Below, one piece after another: positions 1 to 5,456 of a stretch of DNA of 7,296 nucleotides. The notes under the pieces were generated by a model. That model ran no database searches. It worked only from the letters and a program-made list of their open reading frames with translations, and was not told where the DNA came from. The first letter of the stretch is position 1, and each line of letters begins with the position of its first letter. The DNA comes from Oscillospiraceae bacterium (lineage in GTDB: Bacteria; Bacillota; Clostridia; Oscillospirales; Oscillospiraceae), in contig JAHHSE010000073.1 in assembly GCA_020025395.1 (NCBI GenBank), positions 1 through 7,296 on the forward strand, written 5' to 3'. The position numbers and the translations under genes were made by a program.

Positions 1-17
1 TTTACCCGATCAAACAG

Positions 18-45
18 AAAAAGCCCAGCATAAGCTGGACTTTTT
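18..45. terminator. Possible bidirectional terminator hairpin
   Basis: CCAGC (25-29) and GCTGG (34-38) pair around a 4-nt loop. The stem is extended across one mismatch by AAAAAG (18-23) against CTTTTT (40-45). T runs therefore follow the stem on both strands, so it could stop transcription from either side. It probably serves a gene left of the window. The core is only 5 bp, so it is weaker than the hairpin at 59-82. Confidence 0.55.
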
Positions 46-50
46 CGACA
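41..50 (-). repeat. TGTCGAAAAA module, left inverted copy
   Basis: Read on the minus strand this is TGTCGAAAAA, preceded by GAG and by the hairpin at 59-76. The same order (hairpin, GAG, TGTCGAAAAA) occurs on the plus strand at 4014-4068. The two copies face each other across the NAD operon. It may be the right terminus of an IS1182-like element lying left of the window, but a 10-nt identity alone does not prove this. Confidence 0.35.
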
Positions 51-58
51 CTCTGGAA

Positions 59-82
59 GCGGCCTGAACAGGCCGCTTTTTT
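59..82 (+). terminator. Rho-independent terminator upstream of the NAD operon
   Basis: GCGGCCTG (59-66) pairs perfectly with CAGGCCGC (69-76) across a 2-nt AA gap, and six T residues (77-82) follow directly. This is a textbook intrinsic terminator on the plus strand. It would stop read-through from an upstream gene outside the window and so insulate the promoter at 151-179. Confidence 0.85.
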
Positions 83-131
83 AAACCCCGCTCCCTGGGG
101 CTGACCGTGAGGAGGAGGGAGGGGAAATTGA

Positions 132-144
132 TTTCAACTTGAAA
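132..144. promoter_or_regulatory. Second palindrome upstream of the -35 box
   Basis: TTTCAA (132-137), a central C, then TTGAAA (139-144) form a perfect inverted repeat. The half-site TTTCAA recurs at 163-168 inside the promoter palindrome, 31 bp downstream and so about three helical turns away. A pair of sites on the same DNA face would suit two cooperating repressor dimers. AT-rich DNA makes chance palindromes common, so confidence is limited. Confidence 0.35.
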
Positions 145-150
145 AAATAC

Positions 151-179
151 TTGACTAATAAATTTCAATATGATATAAA
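151..179 (+). promoter_or_regulatory. Sigma-A-type promoter of the NAD salvage operon
   Basis: TTGACT (151-156) and TATAAA (174-179) are separated by exactly 17 nt, and TG at 171-172 adds an extended -10 element. Transcription should start near 186-187, giving a leader of about 20 nt before the nrtR start codon. The region is strikingly AT-rich compared with the genes around it. It is the only good promoter seen for the four genes that follow. Confidence 0.8.
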
Positions 180-183
180 TTAG
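155..183. promoter_or_regulatory. Candidate NrtR operator overlapping the promoter
   Basis: This 29-nt imperfect palindrome is centred on position 169. Its arms are CTAAT (155-159) and ATTAG (179-183), with inner symmetric TCA (165-167) and TGA (171-173); 10 of 14 half-site positions match. It spans the spacer and the -10 box, so a bound repressor would block polymerase. NrtR proteins are known to bind palindromes near their own promoters, but I did not match this to a published consensus, so the assignment is inference. Confidence 0.5.
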
Positions 184-207
184 AAAAGAGAAAAAGGGGG
201 GGAGAAC

Positions 208-840
208 ATGAATGATCTGAGCCGGTATCGGCATCCCTATTTGTCCGTGGACGGGGTCATTTTCCGCTATGGGGAAAAACGGCTGGAGGTCCTGCTCACC
301 CGCCGGGAAGATGAGCTGGGAGACTGTAGCCTGCCGGGCGGCATTGTCCCCGTAGACAGACTGGCGGGGGAGGTTTTGGTGGAGAAGGTCCGGCAAAAAA
401 CCGGGGTATCCGGATTCTACTGTGAACAGCTCATGCTCTATGATGCCATTCACCGTGACCCCAGAGGACGGATCGTCAGCATGGCCTATCTGGGCCTTAC
501 CAATGACCCTGGACTGGGGGGAGACTGGTTTGCCGTGGACTGGCAGAGGGAGATCCTCCAAAGGGGGGAGGAACAGCTCGAATATTCCCGGCTGGCCTTC
601 GACCATGCCCAGATCCTGCGGGATGCCAGGGAGCGTCTCAGCGGAAAGCTGTGGTGGACCGATCTGATGAGGTATCTGCTCCCGGACCCCTTTACCATTC
701 AGGAGGTGGAGAATCTGGTCCTTCTGATTACGGGGGAGCCATCCGCCAATACCAGGCGGAGACTGGGAGAGAGGCTCCGTGAATGCGGAAAGCTCAGTGG
801 AAGCAGGCGGCCCGCCCTCTTATATCATTGGGCGGAGTAA
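208..840 (+). CDS. nrtR: NrtR-type Nudix-related transcriptional regulator of NAD metabolism
   Basis: The 210-residue protein has an N-terminal Nudix fold (about 10-145) and a C-terminal winged-helix part (about 148-210), the NrtR architecture. Family-typical blocks are DPRGRIVSMAYLGL (84-97), LLPDPFTIQEVENL (157-170) and the ending RPALLYHW (201-208). The Nudix box (44-67) is degenerate: the RExxEE core reads EKVRQK, so pyrophosphatase activity is probably gone and the domain would serve to sense an NAD-derived ligand such as ADP-ribose, as known for the family. The ATG at 208 is supported by a GGGGGAG Shine-Dalgarno (about 198-204) and by the promoter just upstream. It is first in the operon, 19 nt before prs, so it probably represses itself and the three enzymes. 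A catalytic Nudix hydrolase is unlikely because the key glutamates are missing. Confidence 0.88.
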   Translation: MNDLSRYRHPYLSVDGVIFRYGEKRLEVLLTRREDELGDCSLPGGIVPVDRLAGEVLVEKVRQKTGVSGFYCEQLMLYDAIHRDPRGRIVSMAYLGLTNDPGLGGDWFAVDWQREILQRGEEQLEYSRLAFDHAQILRDARERLSGKLWWTDLMRYLLPDPFTIQEVENLVLLITGEPSANTRRRLGERLRECGKLSGSRRPALLYHWAE

Positions 841-859
841 GGAGAAAGGGGCTTTTTCT

Positions 860-1678
860 ATGCTGTGTGTGAATCATATCCCCATAAAGCTGGGGAAGTT
901 TCCAAATCAGGAGATCTATTTTGACTGGGAGGGACTGAAGGAACTCTCTCCCACAGAGCCGGTGGAGATTCTGTGCCAGTTTGAGAGCAACGATGATCTG
1001 ATGGGACTGATTTTTCTCAAGGGTACGCTGGATGATCTGGGATTTGAGAAGGTCTCCCTCTTCCTGCCCTATCTACCCTATGGAGGTCTGGATCGGACAG
1101 AGGGGGTCCGCTGCCTGGGAATCAGGTATTTTGCGCGCCTTCTCAATGGGCTTCGGTTTTCCAGAGTCATCACCTGGGAGGCCCATTCCGATGTCTCCCT
1201 TGCCCTTTTGGATCGGGTGGAAAATCATCTGGTCAGTATGGAGATTGCCCTTGAGCTTCAAAAGGAGCTGGGGAGGGAGAGCCTCTTTGTCCTGCCCGAT
1301 TTGGGGGCGGAAAAGCGCTATCATGGGCTGAGGAGGACCGGGGTCCCCGTGGTGGTGATGGGAAAGAGGCGGAGCTTTGAGGACGGGAGGCTGACAGAGG
1401 CCTATCCGGTCTCCGGGACGATTCCAAAGGAGGCCAAAAAGGCTGTTCTGGTGGATGATCTGTGCCGGGGAGGACGGACGGCCTGTTATGCGGCGAAGGC
1501 CCTGAAACAGGCGGCTCCGCAGCTGGAAGAGGTCTATCTGTGCTGCGCCCATGTGGAGCGGAGTGTATTTGAAGGCCCGATTTTGGAGGATGAGAACATC
1601 ACCGCCATTTTAACCACCAATTCCTGTCTGCCCAGGGAGAGAAGCCATCCGAAAATCAAATGTGTAAGGAGTGTTTGA
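860..1678 (+). CDS. prs: Divergent ribose-phosphate pyrophosphokinase (PRPP synthetase)
   Basis: The 272-residue protein would make PRPP from ribose 5-phosphate and ATP, the co-substrate needed by NadV. Visible family landmarks are LPYLPYGGLDR (69-79, equivalent to IPYFGYARQDR), RVITWEAHSD (102-111, the catalytic His region, with Glu where canonical enzymes have Asp), the flexible-loop GKRR (168-171), and the PRPP loop LVDDLCRGGRT (197-207). That loop differs from the canonical VDDxxxTGGT, and the protein is shorter than housekeeping Prs (about 310-320 residues), so this looks like a NadV-associated paralogue. I chose ATG 860 over an in-frame ATG at 779, which lies inside nrtR and adds residues with no family similarity; AAAGGGG (845-851) sits 8 nt before ATG 860. 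It is co-transcribed with nrtR and pncA. Confidence 0.85.
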   Translation: MLCVNHIPIKLGKFPNQEIYFDWEGLKELSPTEPVEILCQFESNDDLMGLIFLKGTLDDLGFEKVSLFLPYLPYGGLDRTEGVRCLGIRYFARLLNGLRFSRVITWEAHSDVSLALLDRVENHLVSMEIALELQKELGRESLFVLPDLGAEKRYHGLRRTGVPVVVMGKRRSFEDGRLTEAYPVSGTIPKEAKKAVLVDDLCRGGRTACYAAKALKQAAPQLEEVYLCCAHVERSVFEGPILEDENITAILTTNSCLPRERSHPKIKCVRSV

Positions 1679-1680
1679 AG

Positions 1681-2223
1681 ATGAAATTGCTGGCTGTGAT
1701 TGATTATCAGGTGGATTTTGTATCCGGGTCCCTAGGGTTTCCCGGGGCGGAGGAGATGGACAGGCCCATTGCCCGCCGGATCAGGAAGGTACTGGAAGAG
1801 GGGGATCAGGTCCTTGTGACCTATGATACCCACGGGACGGATTATTTAAATACCAGAGAGGGTCTTTCCCTGCCCGTCCCCCACTGCATCCAGGGAACCG
1901 AGGGATGGGAGCTGTACGGAGAGGTGCGAAAGACCGTGGAGGAGAATCGGAAAAAGGGAATGCCCATTACGGTCTTCCGAAAGGGGACCTTCGGGGCCTC
2001 TCCGGAAAGCTACGCCGCTTTTTCCAAAGATCGGTCCTTTGAGGAGATTGAAGTAGTGGGACTTGTGACCAACATCTGTGTGATCTCTAACATCTGCTGC
2101 TTGCAGGCGGCCTTTCCGGAGGCACGGATCAAGGTGGATGCCTCTTTGGTGAAAACCTTTGATCCCCGGCTTCAGACCGCCGCATTAGAGGTCCTGAAGG
2201 GGCTGCAGGTTGCGGTGCTGTAA
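1681..2223 (+). CDS. pncA: Nicotinamidase-like cysteine hydrolase (isochorismatase fold)
   Basis: The 180-residue protein matches the size of PncA nicotinamidases, which deamidate nicotinamide to nicotinate and ammonia. The catalytic triad can be placed at Asp8 (VIDYQVDF), Lys101 (FRKGTFG) and Cys133 (VTNICVISN). Metal ligands are probably Asp49 and His51 (YDTHGTDY) and His68 (LPVPHCIQGTEGW). The ATG at 1681 is preferred over the in-frame ATG at 1660 because AAGGAG (1666-1671) is 9 nt upstream of it. It starts 2 nt after the prs stop, so translation is likely coupled. Company with nrtR, prs and nadV supports nicotinamide as substrate, though the superfamily also contains other amidases and isochorismatases. 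Confidence 0.85.
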   Translation: MKLLAVIDYQVDFVSGSLGFPGAEEMDRPIARRIRKVLEEGDQVLVTYDTHGTDYLNTREGLSLPVPHCIQGTEGWELYGEVRKTVEENRKKGMPITVFRKGTFGASPESYAAFSKDRSFEEIEVVGLVTNICVISNICCLQAAFPEARIKVDASLVKTFDPRLQTAALEVLKGLQVAVL

Positions 2224-2235
2224 AGGAGGTACTCC

Positions 2236-3918
2236 ATGTCTGGGAAGTATGATCGGAATATCCCGGCCATTTTGCTGACGGATTTTTACAAGGTGTTCCA
2301 CGCGTCCTGTTTTCACCCGGAAACAGAGCAGATGATCCTGTATTTCACCCCCCGGCGCTCCAGATTGGAGGGGGTGGACTATGCGGTTTGCTTTGGCCTG
2401 CAATATGCCATCAAGCATATTTTAATCGACCGGTTCCAAGCCACCTTTTTTGAGCGCCCCTGGGAGGAGATACAGGATGAGTACCTCTTCTATGTGGGGC
2501 AGCAGTTTGACCGGGAGATTGCCCAGCGGGAGCTGGAGGGGCTGAAACGGGTCCATGCATACGGCTTTCTGCCCATCCAGATTCGGGCGGTGCCTGAGGG
2601 GACACGGGTTCCCATCGGATGTCCCATGGCGGAGCTGAGGGCCACCAGGCCAGGGATGTACTGGCTTCCCGAATATCTGGAGACCGTTCTCTCCTGTACC
2701 GTCTGGCAGGCCAGTACCGACGCCACCATCGCCGACCACAACCGCCGGGCGCTGGTGGATGTCTGGTATGACAGGACAGCGGAGGCTTCCGCCCCGCGCT
2801 GTATGGCGGGGGGGAATTTTTCCATGCGGGGGATGCCGGGGATTGAGAGCGCCCTGCTGGCTGACAGCGCCCATCTGCTCTCCTTCCGCTCCACAGCCAC
2901 CGTGGCCACCTCGTACTGGCTGGACCCCTATTACGCCATTTCGGATGTGAGGGAATTTTCCCAGGGAACTCCGTCCACGGAGCATTCGGTGATGGAGAGC
3001 TATGGGGAGGACCGGGAGTTGGAGGCCTATCGGGATTTTCTCACCAGGGTCCGGCCCAATGGCACCATCAGCCTGGTGTCGGACACCTGGAATCTGTGGC
3101 GGACGCTGACAGACTATCTCCCACAGCTCAAGGAGCTCATTTTGAACCGTCAGGGCAGAGTGCTGATCCGCCCGGACTCCGGGCATCCGGCTGACATTGT
3201 CTGCGGGGCGGGGGACCCCTATATCCATTTGGACCGTCTGGAGGGGGAGACCAGGGAGGAAAGACTCAAACGGTATTTTGAGAAGCTGACCGCCCAGGGA
3301 CCGGACGGCCAAAGGGTCCATCGGGTCCAGACCGATTGGGAGATGGTGGATGCGTGGGTCTCCCCGGAGGGGGAGCTTTGTCTGGCGGCCAGAGAGAAAA
3401 CCCCGGAGGAGCATGGGGTCATCGGTCTGCTCTGGAACCTGTTTGGAGGCAGGGTGAACCAAAAGGGCTATCGGGTACTCCATCCCTCGGTGGGGATCAT
3501 CTATGGAGACGCCATTACCTTTGAGATGGGAACCGAGATTTTCCGGCGTCTGGCGGAAAAGGGCTTTGCCGCCAATAACATTGTTCTGGGCTTTGGCTCC
3601 TATACCTATCAGTATGTGACACGGGATTCCCTGGGGTTTGCCCTCAAGGCCACCCTGGGGGTGGTGGCAGGGAAAGAGCGGTATCTGTATAAGGATCCCA
3701 TCACGGACCGGGGAAGAAACAGCGCGGGGAAGAAGTCCCAAATGGGGGGCTGTATCGTCAAGCGGGGGGAAAACGGTCTCCTCTCCTATACAGATCATCA
3801 CACGCTGGAGGAGATCGACGCCCCCGGAAATCTCCTCCGTCCGGTGTTCTGTGACGGAAGGCTTCTGGTGGATGAATCCTTTGAGACCATCCGCCGCCGC
3901 CTTCACCCCGATTTTTAA
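2236..3918 (+). CDS. nadV: Nicotinamide phosphoribosyltransferase
   Basis: The 560-residue protein would convert nicotinamide and PRPP to NMN in the cytoplasm, the NadV/NAMPT reaction. Conserved sites are LLTDFYKVFH (13-22), FSMRGMPGIES (195-205, Arg198 equivalent to human Arg196), the phosphohistidine region STEHSVM (247-253, His250 equivalent to His247), LVSDTWNLW (280-288), IRPDSGHP (311-318, Arg312 and Asp314), IIYGDAI (421-427, Asp425) and NIVLGFGS (448-455). All expected catalytic residues are present. Between Asp314 and Asp425 there are roughly 70 more residues than in human NAMPT. AAAGGAGG (2222-2229) lies 6 nt before the ATG and overlaps the pncA stop, so translation is probably coupled. 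It is the last gene of the operon. Nicotinate phosphoribosyltransferase is less likely given the NAMPT-type motifs. Confidence 0.93.
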   Translation: MSGKYDRNIPAILLTDFYKVFHASCFHPETEQMILYFTPRRSRLEGVDYAVCFGLQYAIKHILIDRFQATFFERPWEEIQDEYLFYVGQQFDREIAQRELEGLKRVHAYGFLPIQIRAVPEGTRVPIGCPMAELRATRPGMYWLPEYLETVLSCTVWQASTDATIADHNRRALVDVWYDRTAEASAPRCMAGGNFSMRGMPGIESALLADSAHLLSFRSTATVATSYWLDPYYAISDVREFSQGTPSTEHSVMESYGEDRELEAYRDFLTRVRPNGTISLVSDTWNLWRTLTDYLPQLKELILNRQGRVLIRPDSGHPADIVCGAGDPYIHLDRLEGETREERLKRYFEKLTAQGPDGQRVHRVQTDWEMVDAWVSPEGELCLAAREKTPEEHGVIGLLWNLFGGRVNQKGYRVLHPSVGIIYGDAITFEMGTEIFRRLAEKGFAANNIVLGFGSYTYQYVTRDSLGFALKATLGVVAGKERYLYKDPITDRGRNSAGKKSQMGGCIVKRGENGLLSYTDHHTLEEIDAPGNLLRPVFCDGRLLVDESFETIRRRLHPDF

Positions 3919-4013
3919 AGGAACGGACAGTCACAGAGAGCGGCTTTCCGGAGGGGAAGACCATGGAGCGACCCTCCCCCACGCCCCCGGCCGGGTACAA
4001 ATTCCCCCAGGGT
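3919..4013. other. Short intergenic stretch with no gene
   Basis: Between the nadV stop and the hairpin at 4014 I see no supported reading frame and no promoter. The stretch has C- and G-rich blocks but no T run that would make a terminator. Confidence 0.6.
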
Positions 4014-4052
4014 AAGGAACGGGATGACCGAACTTCGGTCATCCCGTTCCTT
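4014..4052. terminator. Perfect 18-bp hairpin downstream of nadV
   Basis: The left arm (4014-4031, starting AAGGAACGGG) is exactly complementary to the right arm (4035-4052) around a 3-nt ACT loop. It sits about 95 nt after nadV and is the best candidate to end the NAD operon transcript. Only three T residues (4051-4053) follow the stem, so it is not a classical U-tract terminator and may instead be a mobile-element-associated palindrome or an RNA 3'-end stabiliser. Confidence 0.6.
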
Positions 4053-4058
4053 TGAGAC

Positions 4059-4068
4059 TGTCGAAAAA
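4059..4068 (+). repeat. TGTCGAAAAA module, right copy; candidate IS1182-like left end
   Basis: TGTCGAAAAA lies 6 nt after the hairpin at 4014-4052 and about 54 nt before the IS1182-like transposase start, where an element terminus would be expected. It is inverted relative to the copy at 41-50. It could be part of a terminal inverted repeat, but no matching right end is visible beyond the truncated transposase. Confidence 0.35.
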
Positions 4069-4121
4069 CTTCCAATATGCCCCTATTTTCTGTGTAATAG
4101 AGGAAATGGAGGTGTTTCGTG

Positions 4122-4472
4122 ATGAAGCAGGGGCAGAAGAATGCGAGAAGAGTGCCAGTCATTACGGATTTGGATACTTTGGTGCCTGCAGATCATTTGC
4201 TGCATCAAATGGACCGTGTTATGGACTGCGTCTGGCTGTATGAGAAGCTGTCTCCATATTACTGCCATGTCAACGGCAGACCCGGCACAGATCCTGTTGT
4301 GCTCATAAAGAGGGTGCTGATAACAAGCAGATTTGAATGTGTGAAATTCATAGCGATGGACGCAGGATGTAAAACACCATGGATCGCAAAGAAAATTCCG
4401 GAGGATGGAAGAATCCCCTCTCTGAGAGACGATCCCAGCCTTTGTGTAACCCTCCTGTGTGGTGCAGAATAG
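4122..4472 (+). pseudogene. Internally deleted IS1182-family transposase
   Basis: The 116-residue frame begins like IS1182-family transposases: LDTLVPADHLLHQMD (17-31) and NGRPGTDPVVLIKRVLI (51-67) form the N-terminal DUF772-type region. It then jumps to a block normally found far downstream in the full-length protein, IAMDAGCKTPWIAKKI (77-92) followed by EDGRIPS (94-100). The region between, roughly 100-200 residues of a normal protein, is missing at about residue 67 (near 4323) without breaking the frame. Past residue 101 similarity ends and the frame runs into the next element, stopping in the loop of the hairpin at 4448-4492. GGAGG (4108-4112) lies 9 nt before the ATG. It cannot be catalytically active; whether it is translated is unknown. 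Confidence 0.75.
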
Positions 4473-4492
4473 ATGCACCACACAGGAGGGTT
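4448..4492 (+). promoter_or_regulatory. 19-bp hairpin sequestering the IS256-like gene's RBS
   Basis: The arms 4448-4466 and 4474-4492 are perfectly complementary around a 7-nt loop (4467-4473). The right arm contains AGGAGGG (4484-4490), the ribosome binding site 7 nt before ATG 4498. In any transcript entering from upstream, such as nadV read-through, the site would be paired and translation blocked. Comparable RNA structures that shield transposase genes from outside transcription are known in IS10, IS50 and IS200. Transcription starting inside the right arm would escape the block. Confidence 0.65.
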
Positions 4493-4497
4493 GCTAT

Positions 4498-4860
4498 ATG
4501 TCCAGAGGAAATCGCCCTCCGAAAGAAAATGCCCGTCGGGAAAAAATCCGTGAGCTGCTGCGGCTGGAAAATATCGACAGCAAGACACTGCGTACCCGCT
4601 TTGGAGCTGTGGAGGTATCCGTCCCTCGAGATCGGCAGGGCGGCTTTGCCGTGGTTTTTCTGGATGCTATCCACTACCATGTCCGCAGCGAAGGGCAGAT
4701 CGTAAAGAAAGCAGTGTACATTGCCATTGGCGTCAATCTGGATGGCCGGAAGGAGGTCCCGGGTATGTGGGTTGGCGAAAATGAGAGTGCCAGGTTCTGG
4801 GCAGCGGTGCTCAATTTGACGGGGTTTGACGCGGCGATCCACCCGGCAGCCGTTTTTTCA
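4498..4860 (+). pseudogene. IS256-family (Mutator-type) transposase with several internal in-frame deletions
   Basis: The start MSRGNRPPKENARREKIREL (1-20) and the blocks SKTLRTRFGAVEVSVPRDR (28-46), AVVFLDAIHYHVRSEGQIVK (51-70), AIGVNLDG (76-83), MWVGENESARFWAAVLN (90-106) and LTGFDAAI (107-114) are IS256-family hallmarks in the correct order. Material normally between them is missing at about residues 25-27, 48-51 and 106-107, yet the frame stays open. The first catalytic Asp (FLDA, residue 56) remains, but the CTDN segment with the second Asp and the whole C-terminal half are gone. Similarity fades at about 4839-4860; the frame then continues to 5121 only as the antisense of the kinase gene. 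It is certainly inactive as a transposase. Confidence 0.8.
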
Positions 4861-5454
4861 AAGCGTTTGGTAGCGGCGGGTAATCTCCCCCACCGCCTCC
4901 TCCATGCTCCTCTTTCCCATGTCCAGGTCCAGATCCCAGTCCTCGCCCCACTCCTGTCCGGTATAATGTTCGTAATATTTCCGTCTCCGGCTGTCCATCC
5001 GTTTCACCTTCCGTATGGCCTTTCCCAGGCTCAGCCCCTCCAGCTCCATTTTCCGGCGAACCCGATATTCAAAGGGGGCTCGGACAAAGACCCGCAGCAT
5101 GGAGACCTCCTTCCCCTTTAGCACATAATCCGCGCACCGCCCCACAAAGATACAGTCCTCCAGATCGGCCAGTCTTTGAATCTCATGACTTTGCAGGGAA
5201 AAGAGGACCTCAGAGGTGGGCTGCCCCCGGATAATATGCTGATTTCCCTCATACACACCTTGAAACAGATAGGGGTTGGTGGCGGCTTCATCCGCTTTTT
5301 CCAGCTTCTCCACCGCCAAGTCTCCATAGGCACAGGCCAAACTCAGCAGATCCCGGTCATAAACCGGAAGGTCAAGTCTCTCCCCTGTCCTCAGGGCAAT
5401 CTCCCGTCCGCCGCTGCCAAATTGACGGCCGATGCAGATGACCTTATGTGCCAT
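4858..5454 (-). CDS. Cytidylate kinase-like family protein
   Basis: The 198-residue protein has the P-loop GRQFGSGGREI (9-19), VYDRDLL (31-37), the core strand CIFVGRCADYVL (101-112) and the C-terminal block MDSRRRKYYEHYTGQEWG (153-170), the pattern of the cytidylate kinase-like family (Cytidylate_kin2) common in Clostridia. The fold suggests nucleoside monophosphate phosphorylation with ATP, but substrates of these paralogues are mostly unknown. The in-frame ATG at 5667 is rejected because it lies inside the upstream gene and adds 71 residues without similarity. ATG 5454 follows the upstream stop by 2 nt, with GTGAGG 8 nt before it, so translation is coupled. Its stop falls exactly where the IS256-like remnant ends, so the last few residues may have been altered by IS-linked rearrangement, although the length is normal. 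Confidence 0.85.
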   Translation of the reverse strand: MAHKVICIGRQFGSGGREIALRTGERLDLPVYDRDLLSLACAYGDLAVEKLEKADEAATNPYLFQGVYEGNQHIIRGQPTSEVLFSLQSHEIQRLADLEDCIFVGRCADYVLKGKEVSMLRVFVRAPFEYRVRRKMELEGLSLGKAIRKVKRMDSRRRKYYEHYTGQEWGEDWDLDLDMGKRSMEEAVGEITRRYQTL

Positions 5455-5456
5455 CC

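Larger units (their letters stand above)
4054..4860 (+). mobile_element. Two abutting IS remnants (IS1182-like then IS256-like)
   Basis: This accessory patch separates the NAD operon from the convergent minus-strand operon. It holds a shortened IS1182-like transposase gene (4122-4472) and a shortened IS256-like gene (4498 to about 4860). IS1182-like similarity stops near 4424, and TTTGTGTAA at 4441-4449 resembles sequence found at IS256-family ends, so the second element probably inserted into the first. No intact element end can be recognised on the right side. Neither transposase can be active as written. Confidence 0.7.

Noticed and set aside
10..606. Long minus-strand frame opposite nrtR
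   Set aside because: It is antisense to a clearly recognised nrtR, has no family similarity, and lacks a good RBS; long antisense frames are expected in GC-rich genes.
779..859. Upstream start for prs
   Set aside because: The added residues lie inside nrtR and show no family similarity; ATG 860 has its own Shine-Dalgarno-like sequence.
1660..1680. Upstream start for pncA
   Set aside because: It adds seven residues overlapping prs, and the AAGGAG at 1666-1671 is placed correctly for ATG 1681.
2422..3906. 494-codon minus-strand frame opposite nadV
   Set aside because: NadV is unambiguous on the plus strand. The antisense product is rich in Pro, Gly and His with no recognisable domain, typical of a codon-bias shadow.
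208..3918. NAD operon as an anti-defence (NAD-restoring) phage module
   Set aside because: No phage genes, no NMN adenylyltransferase and no defence genes are present; an ordinary NrtR-regulated salvage operon explains the data.
4014..4492. Hairpins as a CRISPR array or a structured non-coding RNA
   Set aside because: There are only two unrelated palindromes, with no regularly spaced direct repeats and no recognisable riboswitch or RNA family pattern.
4861..5121. Extension of the IS256-like frame to 5121
   Set aside because: Beyond 4860 the sequence is the antisense of the kinase-like gene and has no transposase similarity.
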